From positions 1 through 64,000 of the forward strand of contig CAJTXR010000003.1 of the NCBI GenBank assembly GCA_910584005.1: 64,000 nucleotides of DNA. Direction: 5' to 3'. Source of the DNA: an uncultured Anaeroplasmataceae bacterium. GTDB taxonomy: Bacteria > Bacillota_I > Bacilli_A > Acholeplasmatales > Anaeroplasmataceae. Both the position numbers and the translations under genes were made by a program. The first letter of the stretch is position 1. The number at the start of each line of letters is the position of its first letter. This document shows, piece by piece, positions 36,347 through 45,222 of this stretch. The notes beneath the pieces were generated by a model. The model was not told where the DNA came from. It ran no database searches and saw only the letters and a program-made list of their open reading frames with translations.

Positions 36347-36361
36347 TAAAAATGGTAAAAT
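36318..36361. repeat. 14-bp perfect inverted repeat around the polysaccharide promoter
   Basis: Arms ATTTTACCATTTTT and AAAAATGGTAAAAT, 16 bases apart. Too close to be an invertible cassette; best read as an operator whose occupancy blocks the -35 and -10. Confidence 0.75.
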
Positions 36362-36430
36362 TATGCAAAAAAAGACATACAAAATCTATAAGATAGATAA
36401 TATATGCCTAGTCAACATAACCATTTGTTA

Positions 36431-37831
36431 TTAAAATAACACTTTCGTTTTATCATTTGCCGTAACCGAACAATCGATCGTTGCAAAAATTACAGCCATA
36501 GGTAACATAAAATAATACATATGATACGTATTATCAATTAGACCATAAAGGTCAACAATGACATATCCTACGCCAATCGTGATGAAAAACAAAGGATTAC
36601 ATTGCTTCAAATTTCTATATTTTTGATAAAAATGTAAGCTCAAAAACAAAAAACCAATAATTCCACCAGCAGCTAATGTTTCAATTATTGTCGAATGGAA
36701 TACAACAGGAACTTTCATCCATCCTAAAGCTGTTGTTGACTCCATAAGACAACTTACCATTCCCGCTCCAAAAATTTTGGTCACGGTCGTTTTGTTCCAC
36801 TGGGAATATCCTTCAATCCATAGTTCTTTTCTTCCGTTATCATCAAACCCTTGAGTAAAAACAAGATGCCGAATATGATCTACAACTCTTATGACTTCAT
36901 CCTTATAGCAAACCATGAGGGTTATAACAAATAAACCAAAAACTAGAAACAAATTTTGATATACCCTAGCATTCTTAGCAGTAAATAATAAGACAATATA
37001 TAGAATTCCTATTTCTATAAAACCAAATAAATAGGATCCTCTACTTGTAGTTAGTATTAATCCAATTATAGCAACTAATAACTTTACATGTTGGTAAAGC
37101 ATTCCCCCAAGTTTTTCTTCTGTTCCTAGTAAATAAAATATAAACGGTATAGAAACACAAATCATTATACCTGCTTCATTGCATAATCCCCATCCTAGAT
37201 AATAAGCTAACTGCAAAATACTCTCTACAGTATCTTTCAATTCCCAAACCTTAAATGCACACTCAAAAGTCAATATAATTGCCAAAAAAGACATGCTTGT
37301 CGCAACAATATGAATTCCATCTCTTTTAATTCCATTTGCCATAATAAAATACAAAAGGACATATCCTAAATTCCCAAAATACAAAAAGTAATACACTTCA
37401 TTTCCAGGTTGAATCATTTTACTCCAAAAAATCGGAATAATATTGATAATTGCCATTCCAAACAATCCATAAAGAGATTTCATTTTATGCAAATGAATTC
37501 CATCTTTAAAAGCAAACAACAATAAAACAATCGCATATCCAATACCTAAAACGATGATCGGAATAGGAATTTGATTATTAGAAAATCCTGTATTAATCAT
37601 AAAAATAAAATAAATCGTATTTGGAATTACAAACACCAAATCCTTTGTCAAGATCAAAACAATCATGGCAGAAACTAACATAACTACCATACCCAGCATA
37701 GAATTCCATTTCCAGCCTATTATTGTTAAACCCGCTAGCAAAGCAGAATATACTTCATTAAAATATTTCTTTTTCGTAAAATTTAATAGTTTGGTATTCA
37801 GTTTTATATACATATTCTTTACAGATTGCAT
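36431..37831 (-). CDS. O-antigen ligase/polymerase-family (Wzy_C) membrane protein
   Basis: 466 residues with about 11-12 TM segments and a large loop near residues 300-380 containing RKELWIEGYSQWNKTTVTKI and GAGMVSC. The wording TTSRGSYL before this loop and the following glycine/tryptophan pattern recall the WaaL/Wzy_C family. It could polymerise the repeat unit or ligate the finished chain to a cell-wall carrier. It has its own promoter, 150 bp upstream of the polysaccharide operon promoter, so it may be separately expressed. Confidence 0.75.
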   Translation of the reverse strand: MQSVKNMYIKLNTKLLNFTKKKYFNEVYSALLAGLTIIGWKWNSMLGMVVMLVSAMIVLILTKDLVFVIPNTIYFIFMINTGFSNNQIPIPIIVLGIGYAIVLLLFAFKDGIHLHKMKSLYGLFGMAIINIIPIFWSKMIQPGNEVYYFLYFGNLGYVLLYFIMANGIKRDGIHIVATSMSFLAIILTFECAFKVWELKDTVESILQLAYYLGWGLCNEAGIMICVSIPFIFYLLGTEEKLGGMLYQHVKLLVAIIGLILTTSRGSYLFGFIEIGILYIVLLFTAKNARVYQNLFLVFGLFVITLMVCYKDEVIRVVDHIRHLVFTQGFDDNGRKELWIEGYSQWNKTTVTKIFGAGMVSCLMESTTALGWMKVPVVFHSTIIETLAAGGIIGFLFLSLHFYQKYRNLKQCNPLFFITIGVGYVIVDLYGLIDNTYHMYYFMLPMAVIFATIDCSVTANDKTKVLF

Positions 37832-37857
37832 AATCCACCTTCTTCCGCTATTTTATA

Positions 37858-37885
37858 AGTATAGCACAAATCTAAAATAAGTAAA
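37858..37885 (-). promoter_or_regulatory. Promoter of the O-antigen ligase-like gene
   Basis: TTTACT (37885-37880), 16-bp spacer, TATACT (37863-37858), with a GGAAGAAGGTGG ribosome site before the ATG at 37831. Confidence 0.55.
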
Positions 37886-37946
37886 TATCATGAATTGCAG
37901 AAACAAAAAGTTTTTAATTAAAAAAATTAATCTTCACTTTTTTAGT

Positions 37947-38444
37947 TTATACCAAACTTACAATTTTAGAAGTGAAATCACAGACCACACGTTCTGTTCT
38001 AGAAGTTGGAATGTTTTTTCCGACAAAATCAGCACGAATTGGAAGCTCACGATGTCCTCGATCTACAAAAATAGCCAGTTCTATTTTTGCTGGTCTTCCC
38101 ATTTCCATAATTGCATCCATTGCGGCCCTAACACTCCTGCCTGTATATAAAACATCATCAACTAAAATGATTGTTTTATTTGTTATGTCTGTATAAAAAT
38201 GAAGATTGGAATCCTTTTTTTTCTTATCATCATCTCTATGGGCACTAATGTCAATCGTTTCTAGTGGAATCTCAACTCCTTCAAACTCTTTAATATAAGA
38301 TTGAATTTCTTTTGCAAGCGGAGTTCCCTTTTTTTCAATTCCAACTAAAACAATTTGTTCAAGTTGAAGATTATATTCAATAATTTGATGCGTCATTCTT
38401 TTGATAATACGAGTAAATTGTTCTGTGTCTATTATAAGATGCAT
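37947..38444 (-). CDS. pyrR: PyrR-type bifunctional regulator/uracil phosphoribosyltransferase
   Basis: 165 residues, slightly below the usual 175-180. It carries the PRPP loop TIILVDDVLYTGRSVRAAMDA, GIEKKGTPLA and VDRGHRELPIRADFVGKN, all typical of PyrR. In Firmicutes PyrR binds pyr mRNA to attenuate pyrimidine genes and has weak UPRTase activity. Here it stands alone, without pyr genes. GGAGGG precedes the ATG; a TATAAT at 38475-38470 is the likely -10. Confidence 0.9.
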   Translation of the reverse strand: MHLIIDTEQFTRIIKRMTHQIIEYNLQLEQIVLVGIEKKGTPLAKEIQSYIKEFEGVEIPLETIDISAHRDDDKKKKDSNLHFYTDITNKTIILVDDVLYTGRSVRAAMDAIMEMGRPAKIELAIFVDRGHRELPIRADFVGKNIPTSRTERVVCDFTSKIVSLV

Positions 38445-38495
38445 GCTAATCCCTCCATAAGTGTTTCTAATTATATCACAAAATGAAAAAAAGAA

Positions 38496-38533
38496 AAAGA
38501 TGGATATCTTCTTCTAAGAAACTACCCATCTTT
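38496..38533 (-). terminator. Terminator after the repeat-bearing lipoprotein gene
   Basis: Minus-strand stem AAAGATGG/CCATCTTT followed by TTTCTTTTTTT, eight bases after the stop. Confidence 0.8.
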
Positions 38534-38540
38534 ATATTTA

Positions 38541-40985
38541 TTAATTTACAGGATAAATTGTGTCACCATCAATTATGAATTTTGATACACCATCAGGAGT
38601 ATATAAAAATAATTGATTATTTTCAATAACATATCCGCATGTAGATTGATATCCGCTTTGTTCGCCATAACCAATATTATTTTCATAAAGATAAATTGTT
38701 AATACGTCAGATCCAAATGTACAGGAATAGATATGTAAAGGCGTTTTAGATGAAAAATCATACTCAAAGTAAGTTCCTTGTTCTAAATCAATACCAAATA
38801 CAGCAAGCGTATTCCCATCTAAATCCTGAATTTTGATTGCTTGATTTTCATCAAATAATTGATATTTACATTGCGTATCATATAAAACAGCATATCCATT
38901 CACATATAAAACCATTGTAATATTTTGATCATTATTTAAAGTATAAGCAACTTCTTCTGTTGATAAATCCATCTCAATGACAACTTCAAGTTCTAATCGA
39001 TATCCTCTATACTCAATATAGAAATTATATCTGCCAGCTTCATTAAAATCAACAGAACTACAATCTAACATTTCATTTGTAATTTGTACAATTGTATCAT
39101 ATTTATCATTTTCTGGTTCAAAAAATTCTACAATTAAATCTTGATTAATAAGAACATTCTTTAAATCTTCTTCTGTTTGTCCTATAACTAAATTATGATT
39201 ATATTCAGATACTCCTAAATAAGCAATATTGCATATAGTTGGATCATAAACCTCTAAATAAGTTTCTAAAGATTGTCCCTCATAATTGATTAAAAATTCT
39301 TTTCTACCTATTGTAGTAAAATCTACATCTCCTTCAATCATTTCAGGAGTCAGAAGAACTCGATTTGATGAAATTTCAACCATAAGAGATGCACTATTTT
39401 CATATTGATATTCCACATGATATGATACATTTAAATAGAGTTCAGGGAAACTTTCTGTAACACGTACTGCATTTGCTTCTAAATAAGCATTCATTTTATT
39501 TTCAAATGAATCATAAACAAATACTTGAATATGACCAAGCCCATTTGCAAGTTCAATTTCTTGCATTCCACCTAAAGCAGGATCAAATCCAACTAAATCA
39601 TTTGTTGTCAGCAAAGTATAATACATATATGTACGATCTTCAAGAATATAATCTTGAGTTATATATCCTTTTTGTCTTTCAAAATCTATGGATTGATTAA
39701 TTTCACATACAAGAGAATTTATTGAACAATATTGATTACTTGCCTCTAAGGTTGTGAAAATTGAATCCTCACATACATAAACCTGTAGATAGTCTGTGTA
39801 ATCTCCATAATGAACTGGCACTTGTACTTCTCCTGTACCTTCAATGGCTGTAAAATCAATTTGATCTAACATCATTGTTTCTTTTTCAAAAGTATTATTA
39901 CTGTACTCTAAGTACCACTCAATTTGACCAAATGTTATTGTTTGTTGTTCTACCTCAGATTGAAGCCATAAAAGCGGATTTGTATTTATTAAATAAGCTT
40001 GTACTAAATCTCTACGAGATGGATCATAAATGTCAATTTGTACACTATATTCTTGATTATTTAATGAAATTACGACTTCGTAAACTCCTTCTTGGGTATA
40101 ATCAATATTACTTCTTACAATCATATCTTCTGTAATATTAATCTGTCCTGTTGTTCCATCTGTATATTCCACTTGAGCAATAAATTTTGGCTTTGGTGCT
40201 GTTGCAGATATCATAGGGAATCTAGTTTCCATAAAGCCTAAAAAATTTCTTATCACTTTAGGTGTAACTACTCTTTTTACTATTGAACTTCCGTCTGTCA
40301 ATTGAAATGTAAAAATAGTTACCTGTTCTCCTGAAGAATTAATTTCAATCGCAACATCAATATCTTGAATTCCTGTCCCTTGTGCCCCTGTGGAGCCTAC
40401 TAGGCTTTGAATCCATTCTGTTTCAGTTCCGGTGTATCCATGTTCTTTTGCTATTTCGTATGCAGATTTCCCTGTGGAGCCTGTAGATCCAACTAGTGTT
40501 TGTAACCATTCTACCTCTGTTCCAGTATATCCGTGTTCTTTTGCTATTTCGTATGCAGATTTCCCTGTGGAGCCTGTAGATCCAACTAGTGTTTGTAACC
40601 ATTCTACCTCTGTTCCAGTGTATCCGTGTTCTTTTGCTATTTCGTATGCAGATTTCCCTGTAGAACCTGTCGCTCCACCAAGACTATTAATCCAATCTTC
40701 TTCTGTTCCTTTAAATTCAGGATGATATTTTTTATAGATTTCAAATGCGGATAACCCATTTGTACCATCCTTTCCATCAGCACCTTTAATTGTTTTTAAC
40801 CAATCTTCATACTTTAAAGGTTGCTCTCCAGCAGCAGTAGTGTTAGATACATAGGCTTGATAGATTTCTTGAATTTGAGGATCTTTTGTTTTCTCTTTGT
40901 TTTTGTTACAAGAAGTTAAACCCATAAGTCCTGTAGAACATCCTATTAAAGCCAACCCTACTAAAAGTTTTTTCTTAATTCTCAT
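38541..40985 (-). CDS. Large lipoprotein with 31-residue tandem repeats and beta-rich body
   Basis: 814 residues. The signal peptide (MRIKKKLLVG, hydrophobic to 20) ends in LTSC with Cys26. Residues about 65-205 hold collagen-like linkers (GADGKDGTNG, GATGSTG) and repeats of SAYEIAKEHGYTGTEVEWL. Three copies are nearly identical, 31 residues apart, and a diverged copy precedes them. The remaining 600 residues are acidic and beta-rich with repeated Ile-Tyr-Asp/Val-Tyr-Asp patterns, like stacked Ig-like or adhesin modules. The repeat is of the type seen as SAYE-x-A-...-GTE-EW in low-GC Firmicute surface proteins. Probably a surface-displayed protein; the ligand is unknown. It has its own promoter and terminator. 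Confidence 0.8.
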   Translation of the reverse strand: MRIKKKLLVGLALIGCSTGLMGLTSCNKNKEKTKDPQIQEIYQAYVSNTTAAGEQPLKYEDWLKTIKGADGKDGTNGLSAFEIYKKYHPEFKGTEEDWINSLGGATGSTGKSAYEIAKEHGYTGTEVEWLQTLVGSTGSTGKSAYEIAKEHGYTGTEVEWLQTLVGSTGSTGKSAYEIAKEHGYTGTETEWIQSLVGSTGAQGTGIQDIDVAIEINSSGEQVTIFTFQLTDGSSIVKRVVTPKVIRNFLGFMETRFPMISATAPKPKFIAQVEYTDGTTGQINITEDMIVRSNIDYTQEGVYEVVISLNNQEYSVQIDIYDPSRRDLVQAYLINTNPLLWLQSEVEQQTITFGQIEWYLEYSNNTFEKETMMLDQIDFTAIEGTGEVQVPVHYGDYTDYLQVYVCEDSIFTTLEASNQYCSINSLVCEINQSIDFERQKGYITQDYILEDRTYMYYTLLTTNDLVGFDPALGGMQEIELANGLGHIQVFVYDSFENKMNAYLEANAVRVTESFPELYLNVSYHVEYQYENSASLMVEISSNRVLLTPEMIEGDVDFTTIGRKEFLINYEGQSLETYLEVYDPTICNIAYLGVSEYNHNLVIGQTEEDLKNVLINQDLIVEFFEPENDKYDTIVQITNEMLDCSSVDFNEAGRYNFYIEYRGYRLELEVVIEMDLSTEEVAYTLNNDQNITMVLYVNGYAVLYDTQCKYQLFDENQAIKIQDLDGNTLAVFGIDLEQGTYFEYDFSSKTPLHIYSCTFGSDVLTIYLYENNIGYGEQSGYQSTCGYVIENNQLFLYTPDGVSKFIIDGDTIYPVN
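40428..40675. repeat. 93-bp tandem repeat in the lipoprotein gene
   Basis: The string TGTTCTTTTGCTATTTCG recurs at 40441, 40534 and 40627, a strict 93-bp period. The central copies differ at only a few bases, so recent duplication or slippage is likely and copy number may vary between strains. Confidence 0.85.
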
Positions 40986-41030
40986 ATTCTTCCTCCATAT
41001 TTATTTCATAAAATGCTATACTACAATACA

Positions 41031-41059
41031 ATTATACCTAGAAATTAAAGTGGTTTCAA
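41031..41059 (-). promoter_or_regulatory. Promoter of the lipoprotein gene
   Basis: TTGAAA (41059-41054), 17-bp spacer, TATAAT (41036-41031), with TGGAGGAAG before the ATG at 40985. Confidence 0.8.
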
Positions 41060-41100
41060 GGTAAAATAAATTAATTCATAAATTAAAAAAGATACTTAAG

Positions 41101-41146
41101 AAAAAAGATGATGTTTACATCAATTTTGTAAACATCATCTTTTTTT
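41101..41146 (-). terminator. Strong terminator after yebC
   Basis: A stem of about 15 bp, AAAGATGATGTTTAC/GTAAACATCATCTTT, flanked by A and T tracts, so it could work in both directions. It overlaps the last bases of the yebC stop. Confidence 0.85.
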
Positions 41147-41873
41147 ATTCTTCATCTATAGAAATATTTGCGTTATGATATACATCTTGAACATCATCAA
41201 GTTCAGAAAGTAAATCTAACAATCTTCTAAATTTTGTTTCATGATCCTCATCCAAATCTACATAAGTAGATGGAACAAGTCCTACACTGCTTTCATCAAA
41301 TTCTAAATCAGGTTTTGCATTTTCTAAAGCGGATTTAATTGTTTCAAAATCCTTAGGATCTGCAAGAATAACCGTGTATCCATTCTCATCTGTAGTAATT
41401 TCTTCACAATCTGCATCAGCCATCATTAAGGCTTCCATTGCTTCGTCTTCGGATAAACCATCAAAAACAAATTTTGCTTTACGACTAAATAAATACCCTA
41501 CAGAAGTACCAATTTGCCCACCAGTCTTATTAAAAGCAGTACGAACATCTGTAAATGTCCGATTATCATTATCTGTAGTGCACTCAACTATCATTGCCAC
41601 ATTACCAGGTCCATATCCTTCATAAGTCTTTTCCTTAGATGCCCCAGAAGCAACACCTGCAGCTTTTGCAATTGCTCTTTTAATAACATCTGCTGGACAC
41701 TGATCTTTTTTAGCACGTTCAATCACTCTTTTTAAACTTTGATTCATTTCAGGATCAGGAACTCCAGATTTCGCTGCTTGAAAAATTTCCTTTCCCCACT
41801 TCGCATATTTAGCTGACTTCATTGCAGCAGTTTTTGCCATTGAAGCGGCACGTACTTCATGTGCTCTTCCCAT
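41145..41873 (-). CDS. yebC: YebC/PmpR-family protein
   Basis: About 242 residues from the ATG at 41873 (MGRAHEVRAASMAKTAAMKS), the standard start of the family; an upstream TTG at 41885 abuts the AAAGG site and is rejected. FDGLSEDEAMEAL and the acidic C-terminal third are typical. YebC proteins were described as DNA-binding regulators, and recent work links members to translation of proline-rich or stalling sequences. It is a single-gene unit between good promoter and terminator signals. Confidence 0.93.
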   Translation of the reverse strand: MGRAHEVRAASMAKTAAMKSAKYAKWGKEIFQAAKSGVPDPEMNQSLKRVIERAKKDQCPADVIKRAIAKAAGVASGASKEKTYEGYGPGNVAMIVECTTDNDNRTFTDVRTAFNKTGGQIGTSVGYLFSRKAKFVFDGLSEDEAMEALMMADADCEEITTDENGYTVILADPKDFETIKSALENAKPDLEFDESSVGLVPSTYVDLDEDHETKFRRLLDLLSELDDVQDVYHNANISIDEE

Positions 41874-41919
41874 AGTATTACACAACCTTTCGATTTTTAA
41901 AAATAAAATTTACGAATAA

Positions 41920-41948
41920 ATTATACACTAATATCCTTAATAATTCAA
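41920..41948 (-). promoter_or_regulatory. Promoter of yebC
   Basis: TTGAAT (41948-41943), 17-bp spacer, TATAAT (41925-41920). Confidence 0.8.
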
Positions 41949-41973
41949 CTAAATTATAATTTTGAAACAAAAG

Positions 41974-41998
41974 GAAAAAAGCATAATCCTATGCTTTT
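41974..41998 (-). terminator. Terminator after the hybrid histidine kinase gene
   Basis: Minus-strand stem AAAAGCAT/ATGCTTTT with loop AGGATT, followed by TTCC; it directly follows the stop. Confidence 0.7.
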
Positions 41999-42001
41999 CC
42001 C

Positions 42002-43285
42002 TTATTTACAATATTTAATTAATGTTTTATACACTTTATCTATGTCAAATGGTTTCACAATGTAATCATTCATTCCTGCCGCGATACTTCTATCTTTATC
42101 TTCTTCATATGCATTCGCAGTCATCCCAATAATAACCGCATTAGGATCATTTTTCCGAATCCTTTTTGTTGCTTCTAACCCATCCATAACAGGCATCATA
42201 ATATCCATTAAAACTATATCATATTGCGAATTATATTTTTCCACTGCCACTTGACCATTTATTGCAGTATCAACCACAATCCCTGCTGTAGAGAGTAAAC
42301 TAATTCCTATTTCACGATTGATATCGTTATCTTCTACTAATAATATCTTTCGATGATTTAAAATGCTTAAATTCGTTTTTTCTTCTATTTTTTCTTTGCT
42401 TTCTTCTACAATTTCCAAATCTAAAGTAATAATAAATGAGCTTCCTACATTTTTCTTAGATTCAATTTTAATTGTTCCACCCATTAAATCAATAAATTTC
42501 TTAACAATGGCCATTCCCAAACCTGATCCATTTTTGGTTTCTTTTTCTTGAAAAAATGGTTCGTAAATTCGAGAAATAAAATCCTTTTCCATTCCACATC
42601 CAGAATCTTGAATTTTAAAAATAAAACGAGATAAAGTGGAATGAACTGGAATTTCTTTAACTTGAATTTTCACAATTCCATTTTTGTGAGAAAATTTAAT
42701 AGAATTCCCTATGATATTGATAAGTATTTTTCTAAAATGCAAATCATCTAATAATACAAAACGATTTTTAATATCAATTTCTTGTTCCAAATGTATATTG
42801 TTTTCTACAGCTTGCCCAGATGCAATATCATAACAAATTTTTAAAGATTCTAATAAATCAACAGAATTATATTTCATAATATTTTTTCCGCTTTCAATTT
42901 TAGAAATATCTAAAATTTCATTGATTAAACTCAATAAATGAGTGGAAGTATCCATTATTTTATTTAAACAATCCATTGTTACTTCTTTTTCTTCTATATT
43001 GTTCTTCGCAATAATGGTCATTCCCATAATCCCATTAATAGGTGTGCGTATGTCATGACTCATGCTAGATAAATACCTTGATTTCGCTTTGTTCTCTTTG
43101 TAAGACTTTGAAGCATCCTTAAGACACACTGCTGTAATTAAAAGAATAATAAAACAAAACGTGCTTAAAATTGAGGTAAGAATGCGTATGGCCATAAGGT
43201 TTTTTTCTATTAAAAAACCAATATTTAAACTTACCAAAATTATAAACACGATAAATAAACTACTAATTAAAATGATTTTTTTCAC
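42002..43285 (-). CDS. Hybrid histidine kinase with C-terminal receiver domain
   Basis: 427 residues. Two close TM helices (about 3-24 and 31-56) with almost no outer loop are followed by a HisKA domain (SSMSHDIRTPINGIMG with the phospho-His), a HATPase with N-box NIIGNSIKFSH, GSGLGMAIVKKF and DSGCGM, then a receiver domain with DIVLMDIMMPVMDG and the conserved C-terminal Lys in YIVKP. The lack of an outer sensor suggests that it senses the membrane or an intracellular cue. No output domain or partner regulator is adjacent. TGTCGAA-type boxes lie upstream of its promoter. Confidence 0.92.
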   Translation of the reverse strand: MKKIILISSLFIVFIILVSLNIGFLIEKNLMAIRILTSILSTFCFIILLITAVCLKDASKSYKENKAKSRYLSSMSHDIRTPINGIMGMTIIAKNNIEEKEVTMDCLNKIMDTSTHLLSLINEILDISKIESGKNIMKYNSVDLLESLKICYDIASGQAVENNIHLEQEIDIKNRFVLLDDLHFRKILINIIGNSIKFSHKNGIVKIQVKEIPVHSTLSRFIFKIQDSGCGMEKDFISRIYEPFFQEKETKNGSGLGMAIVKKFIDLMGGTIKIESKKNVGSSFIITLDLEIVEESKEKIEEKTNLSILNHRKILLVEDNDINREIGISLLSTAGIVVDTAINGQVAVEKYNSQYDIVLMDIMMPVMDGLEATKRIRKNDPNAVIIGMTANAYEEDKDRSIAAGMNDYIVKPFDIDKVYKTLIKYCK

Positions 43286-43321
43286 TGCTTATCTCCCCTA
43301 CTTCTAATAGATTCTTTTTTC

Positions 43322-43350
43322 ATTATATAACAATATAGAAGATAAAACAA
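43322..43350 (-). promoter_or_regulatory. Promoter of the histidine kinase gene
   Basis: TTGTTT (43350-43345), 17-bp spacer, TATAAT (43327-43322). An inverted TTCGACA (minus strand) ends five bases upstream of the -35. Confidence 0.75.
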
Positions 43351-43355
43351 GTCTT

Positions 43356-43406
43356 TGTCGAACGATTAAAGAACATAATCATTAACTTAAGAACCATATT
43401 TCGACA
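43356..43406. promoter_or_regulatory. Pair of inverted TGTCGAA boxes
   Basis: On the minus strand TGTCGAA at 43406-43400 and TTCGACA at 43362-43356, 37 bases apart, just upstream of the kinase promoter. Both match the Spo0A-box heptamer and resemble half of the tandem TGTC element seen elsewhere in the window. Confidence 0.5.
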
Positions 43407-43410
43407 AAAA

Positions 43411-43438
43411 AATATAAGGCGATTTTCTGCCTTATATT
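43411..43438 (-). terminator. Terminator after the RpiB-like gene
   Basis: Ten-bp stem AATATAAGGC/GCCTTATATT with a short loop, followed by TTTTTTT on the minus strand. Confidence 0.8.
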
Positions 43439-43448
43439 TTCATTTTTA

Positions 43449-44087
43449 TTATTGTTCTAAAATTTTTTTACAATAATTTATAATTTCTTGATCTTTTGCA
43501 TTTTTGAAAAAATAATTTTTGAAGTTAGGACGATTAATTGTATTTTTTAAGAATTCTTGATCGATTCTTTTTAAAATTTCAATCATAGGTGTATGTGTTA
43601 TTTTTTTCACATCATCTAAAATTTTTTTATTCGTCTGTTCTGGAATTGCTCGCTCCTTTGGATATCCCTGTCCTCTTGGACCATTAAATAATTTTTCAAA
43701 GCAATATTCTAAATTTAATTCTGCACCCCAACCAAATCCTTTTGCGAAAGGAAATGCCGCACAGTTTCCATCATTTATTTGTCCAAACATATATGCATCA
43801 GAAGGATCAACAATTAATCCACATAAAACATTTGGAAACGAATTACAGGCAAGCATAGCTCCGCTTCCAGTTCCACATCCTGTAACAACAAAATCAGCAG
43901 CGGAAGAATTAAGTAGTATAGCAGCCAATAAGCCGTTTTGAACATAGGTTAAAGGTTGATCCTCTGCATTTATCATCCCATAATTATCTACGGTATGCCC
44001 GTATTTTGTTGCAACCTTATTTAATGTATTATAAATTAATTCATTTTTACTTGCTTGTGAGTTTTCATTGATTAATGCTATTTTCAT
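43449..44087 (-). CDS. RpiB/LacA/LacB-family sugar-phosphate isomerase
   Basis: About 212 residues from the ATG at 44087, which has AAAGGAG about seven bases upstream; an in-frame extension to 44165 runs into the fba end and is rejected. MKIALINENSQASKN and DFVVTGCGTGSGAML are hallmarks of the RpiB family, with the catalytic Cys in GCGTG. The protein is longer than classic RpiB (about 150), with a C-terminal extension after residue 150. It follows fba by 52 bp and is probably co-transcribed. The sugar is unknown: ribose-5-phosphate or a keto/aldose phosphate of another pathway. Confidence 0.82.
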   Translation of the reverse strand: MKIALINENSQASKNELIYNTLNKVATKYGHTVDNYGMINAEDQPLTYVQNGLLAAILLNSSAADFVVTGCGTGSGAMLACNSFPNVLCGLIVDPSDAYMFGQINDGNCAAFPFAKGFGWGAELNLEYCFEKLFNGPRGQGYPKERAIPEQTNKKILDDVKKITHTPMIEILKRIDQEFLKNTINRPNFKNYFFKNAKDQEIINYCKKILEQ

Positions 44088-44139
44088 TTTTTCTCCTTTA
44101 TAAATTGTAAGGGGCGATTTAGAATCGTCCCTATCAGTT

Positions 44140-45009
44140 TTAGTTTGCTTTGCCAATACAGCCAAACATTTCCATTTTCTCTTTTACAGTTGCCTTAATT
44201 GCTTCTGTTCCAGGAGCTAATAATTTACGAGGGTCAAATCCCTTTTTCTCTTTATCTTTACCAGCTTCGATATAAGCTCTAGTTGCTGCTGCAAAAGATA
44301 ATTGGCATTCTGTATTTACATTGATTTTACATACACCTAAAGAAATTGCTTTTTTAATCATATCTTCAGGGATTCCTGTTCCGCCATGTAATACTAGAGG
44401 CATGTTTCCGCATACATCCTTTATCTTTGCAAGAGTATCAAAATCAAGACCTTGCCAATTTGCAGGATATTGGCCATGAATATTACCAATACCAGCAGCT
44501 AGAATGTCAATTCCTAAATCAGCAATCATTTTGCATTGAGCTGGATCTGCTACTTCTCCACGACCAGTAACTCCATCCTCTTCTCCACCAATAGAACCAA
44601 CTTCAGCTTCAACTGTAGCATTTAACTTTTTAGCTAAAGCAACAATTTCTTTTGTTTTTTCTACATTTTCTTTAATCTCATAATGTGATCCATCAAACAT
44701 TACAGAAGAGTATCCAGCAGCCAATGCTTTTTGTGCTCCCTCATAAGTTCCGTGATCTAAATGTAAAGCAACAGGTACTGTAATATTTAAAGTTTCTATC
44801 ATTGCCTTAACCATATCAGCAACAACTTTATATCCTGTCATATACTTATTAGCACCTTCAGATACTCCCAAAATTACTGGTGCTTTTAATTCTTCAGCAG
44901 TAAGAAGAATTGCTTTTGTCCATTCCAAATTATTAATATTGAATGCACCTACTGCATAATGGCCATCTCTAGCCTTTTCCATCATTTCTTTTACATTAAC
45001 TAATGGCAT
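44140..45009 (-). CDS. fba: Class II fructose-bisphosphate aldolase
   Basis: 289 residues. Zinc ligands and active-site segments are visible: LHLDHGTYEGAQKAL, SVMFDGSHY, EAEVGSIGGEEDG, GIGNIHGQYP and LHGGTGIPEDMIKKAI. It splits fructose-1,6-bisphosphate in glycolysis; the close tagatose-bisphosphate aldolases cannot be fully excluded, especially with a LacAB-like gene downstream. TAGGAGG precedes the ATG. Confidence 0.93.
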   Translation of the reverse strand: MPLVNVKEMMEKARDGHYAVGAFNINNLEWTKAILLTAEELKAPVILGVSEGANKYMTGYKVVADMVKAMIETLNITVPVALHLDHGTYEGAQKALAAGYSSVMFDGSHYEIKENVEKTKEIVALAKKLNATVEAEVGSIGGEEDGVTGRGEVADPAQCKMIADLGIDILAAGIGNIHGQYPANWQGLDFDTLAKIKDVCGNMPLVLHGGTGIPEDMIKKAISLGVCKINVNTECQLSFAAATRAYIEAGKDKEKKGFDPRKLLAPGTEAIKATVKEKMEMFGCIGKAN

Positions 45010-45045
45010 ATATTTTTCCTCCTAATAGTAATCTTACCGAATAAT

Positions 45046-45074
45046 ATTATATTACAATACCTTAAAAAATACAA
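45046..45074 (-). promoter_or_regulatory. Promoter of fba
   Basis: TTGTAT (45074-45069), 17-bp spacer, TATAAT (45051-45046). Confidence 0.75.
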
Positions 45075-45127
45075 TGAAAATTAAAGATAATGTTTAGATT
45101 AAAGATATATTTCTCTTTAGTGTTTAT

Positions 45128-45221
45128 AACAATTGGGAAACCCAATTTTATTATAGTTCTGTTACAAAAAATACCAACCACATATTTTGTAGTTGATATT
45201 AAAATTGTCTAAAGTCCATTT
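45128..45221 (-). repeat. Rhs-locus terminator repeat, copy 1
   Basis: About 95 bp shared with 46551-46650 and 48138-48221. On the minus strand it contains a hairpin AATATCAACTAC with GTGGTTGGTATT (45200-45170) followed by TTTTTT, then a second perfect hairpin AATTGGG/CCCAATT. It closes the last toxin/immunity cassette. Confidence 0.8.
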
Positions 45222-45222
45222 G

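Noticed and set aside
36318..36361. Invertible promoter for phase variation
   Set aside because: The arms are only 16 bp apart; inversion would not move the promoter as a unit and no recombinase gene is adjacent.
40428..40675. CRISPR-like array
   Set aside because: The 93-bp repeats are in frame and contiguous, coding for a protein repeat without spacers.
43449..44165. N-terminally extended RpiB-like protein starting at 44165
   Set aside because: The extension overlaps fba and lacks a ribosome site, while AAAGGAG directly precedes the ATG at 44087.
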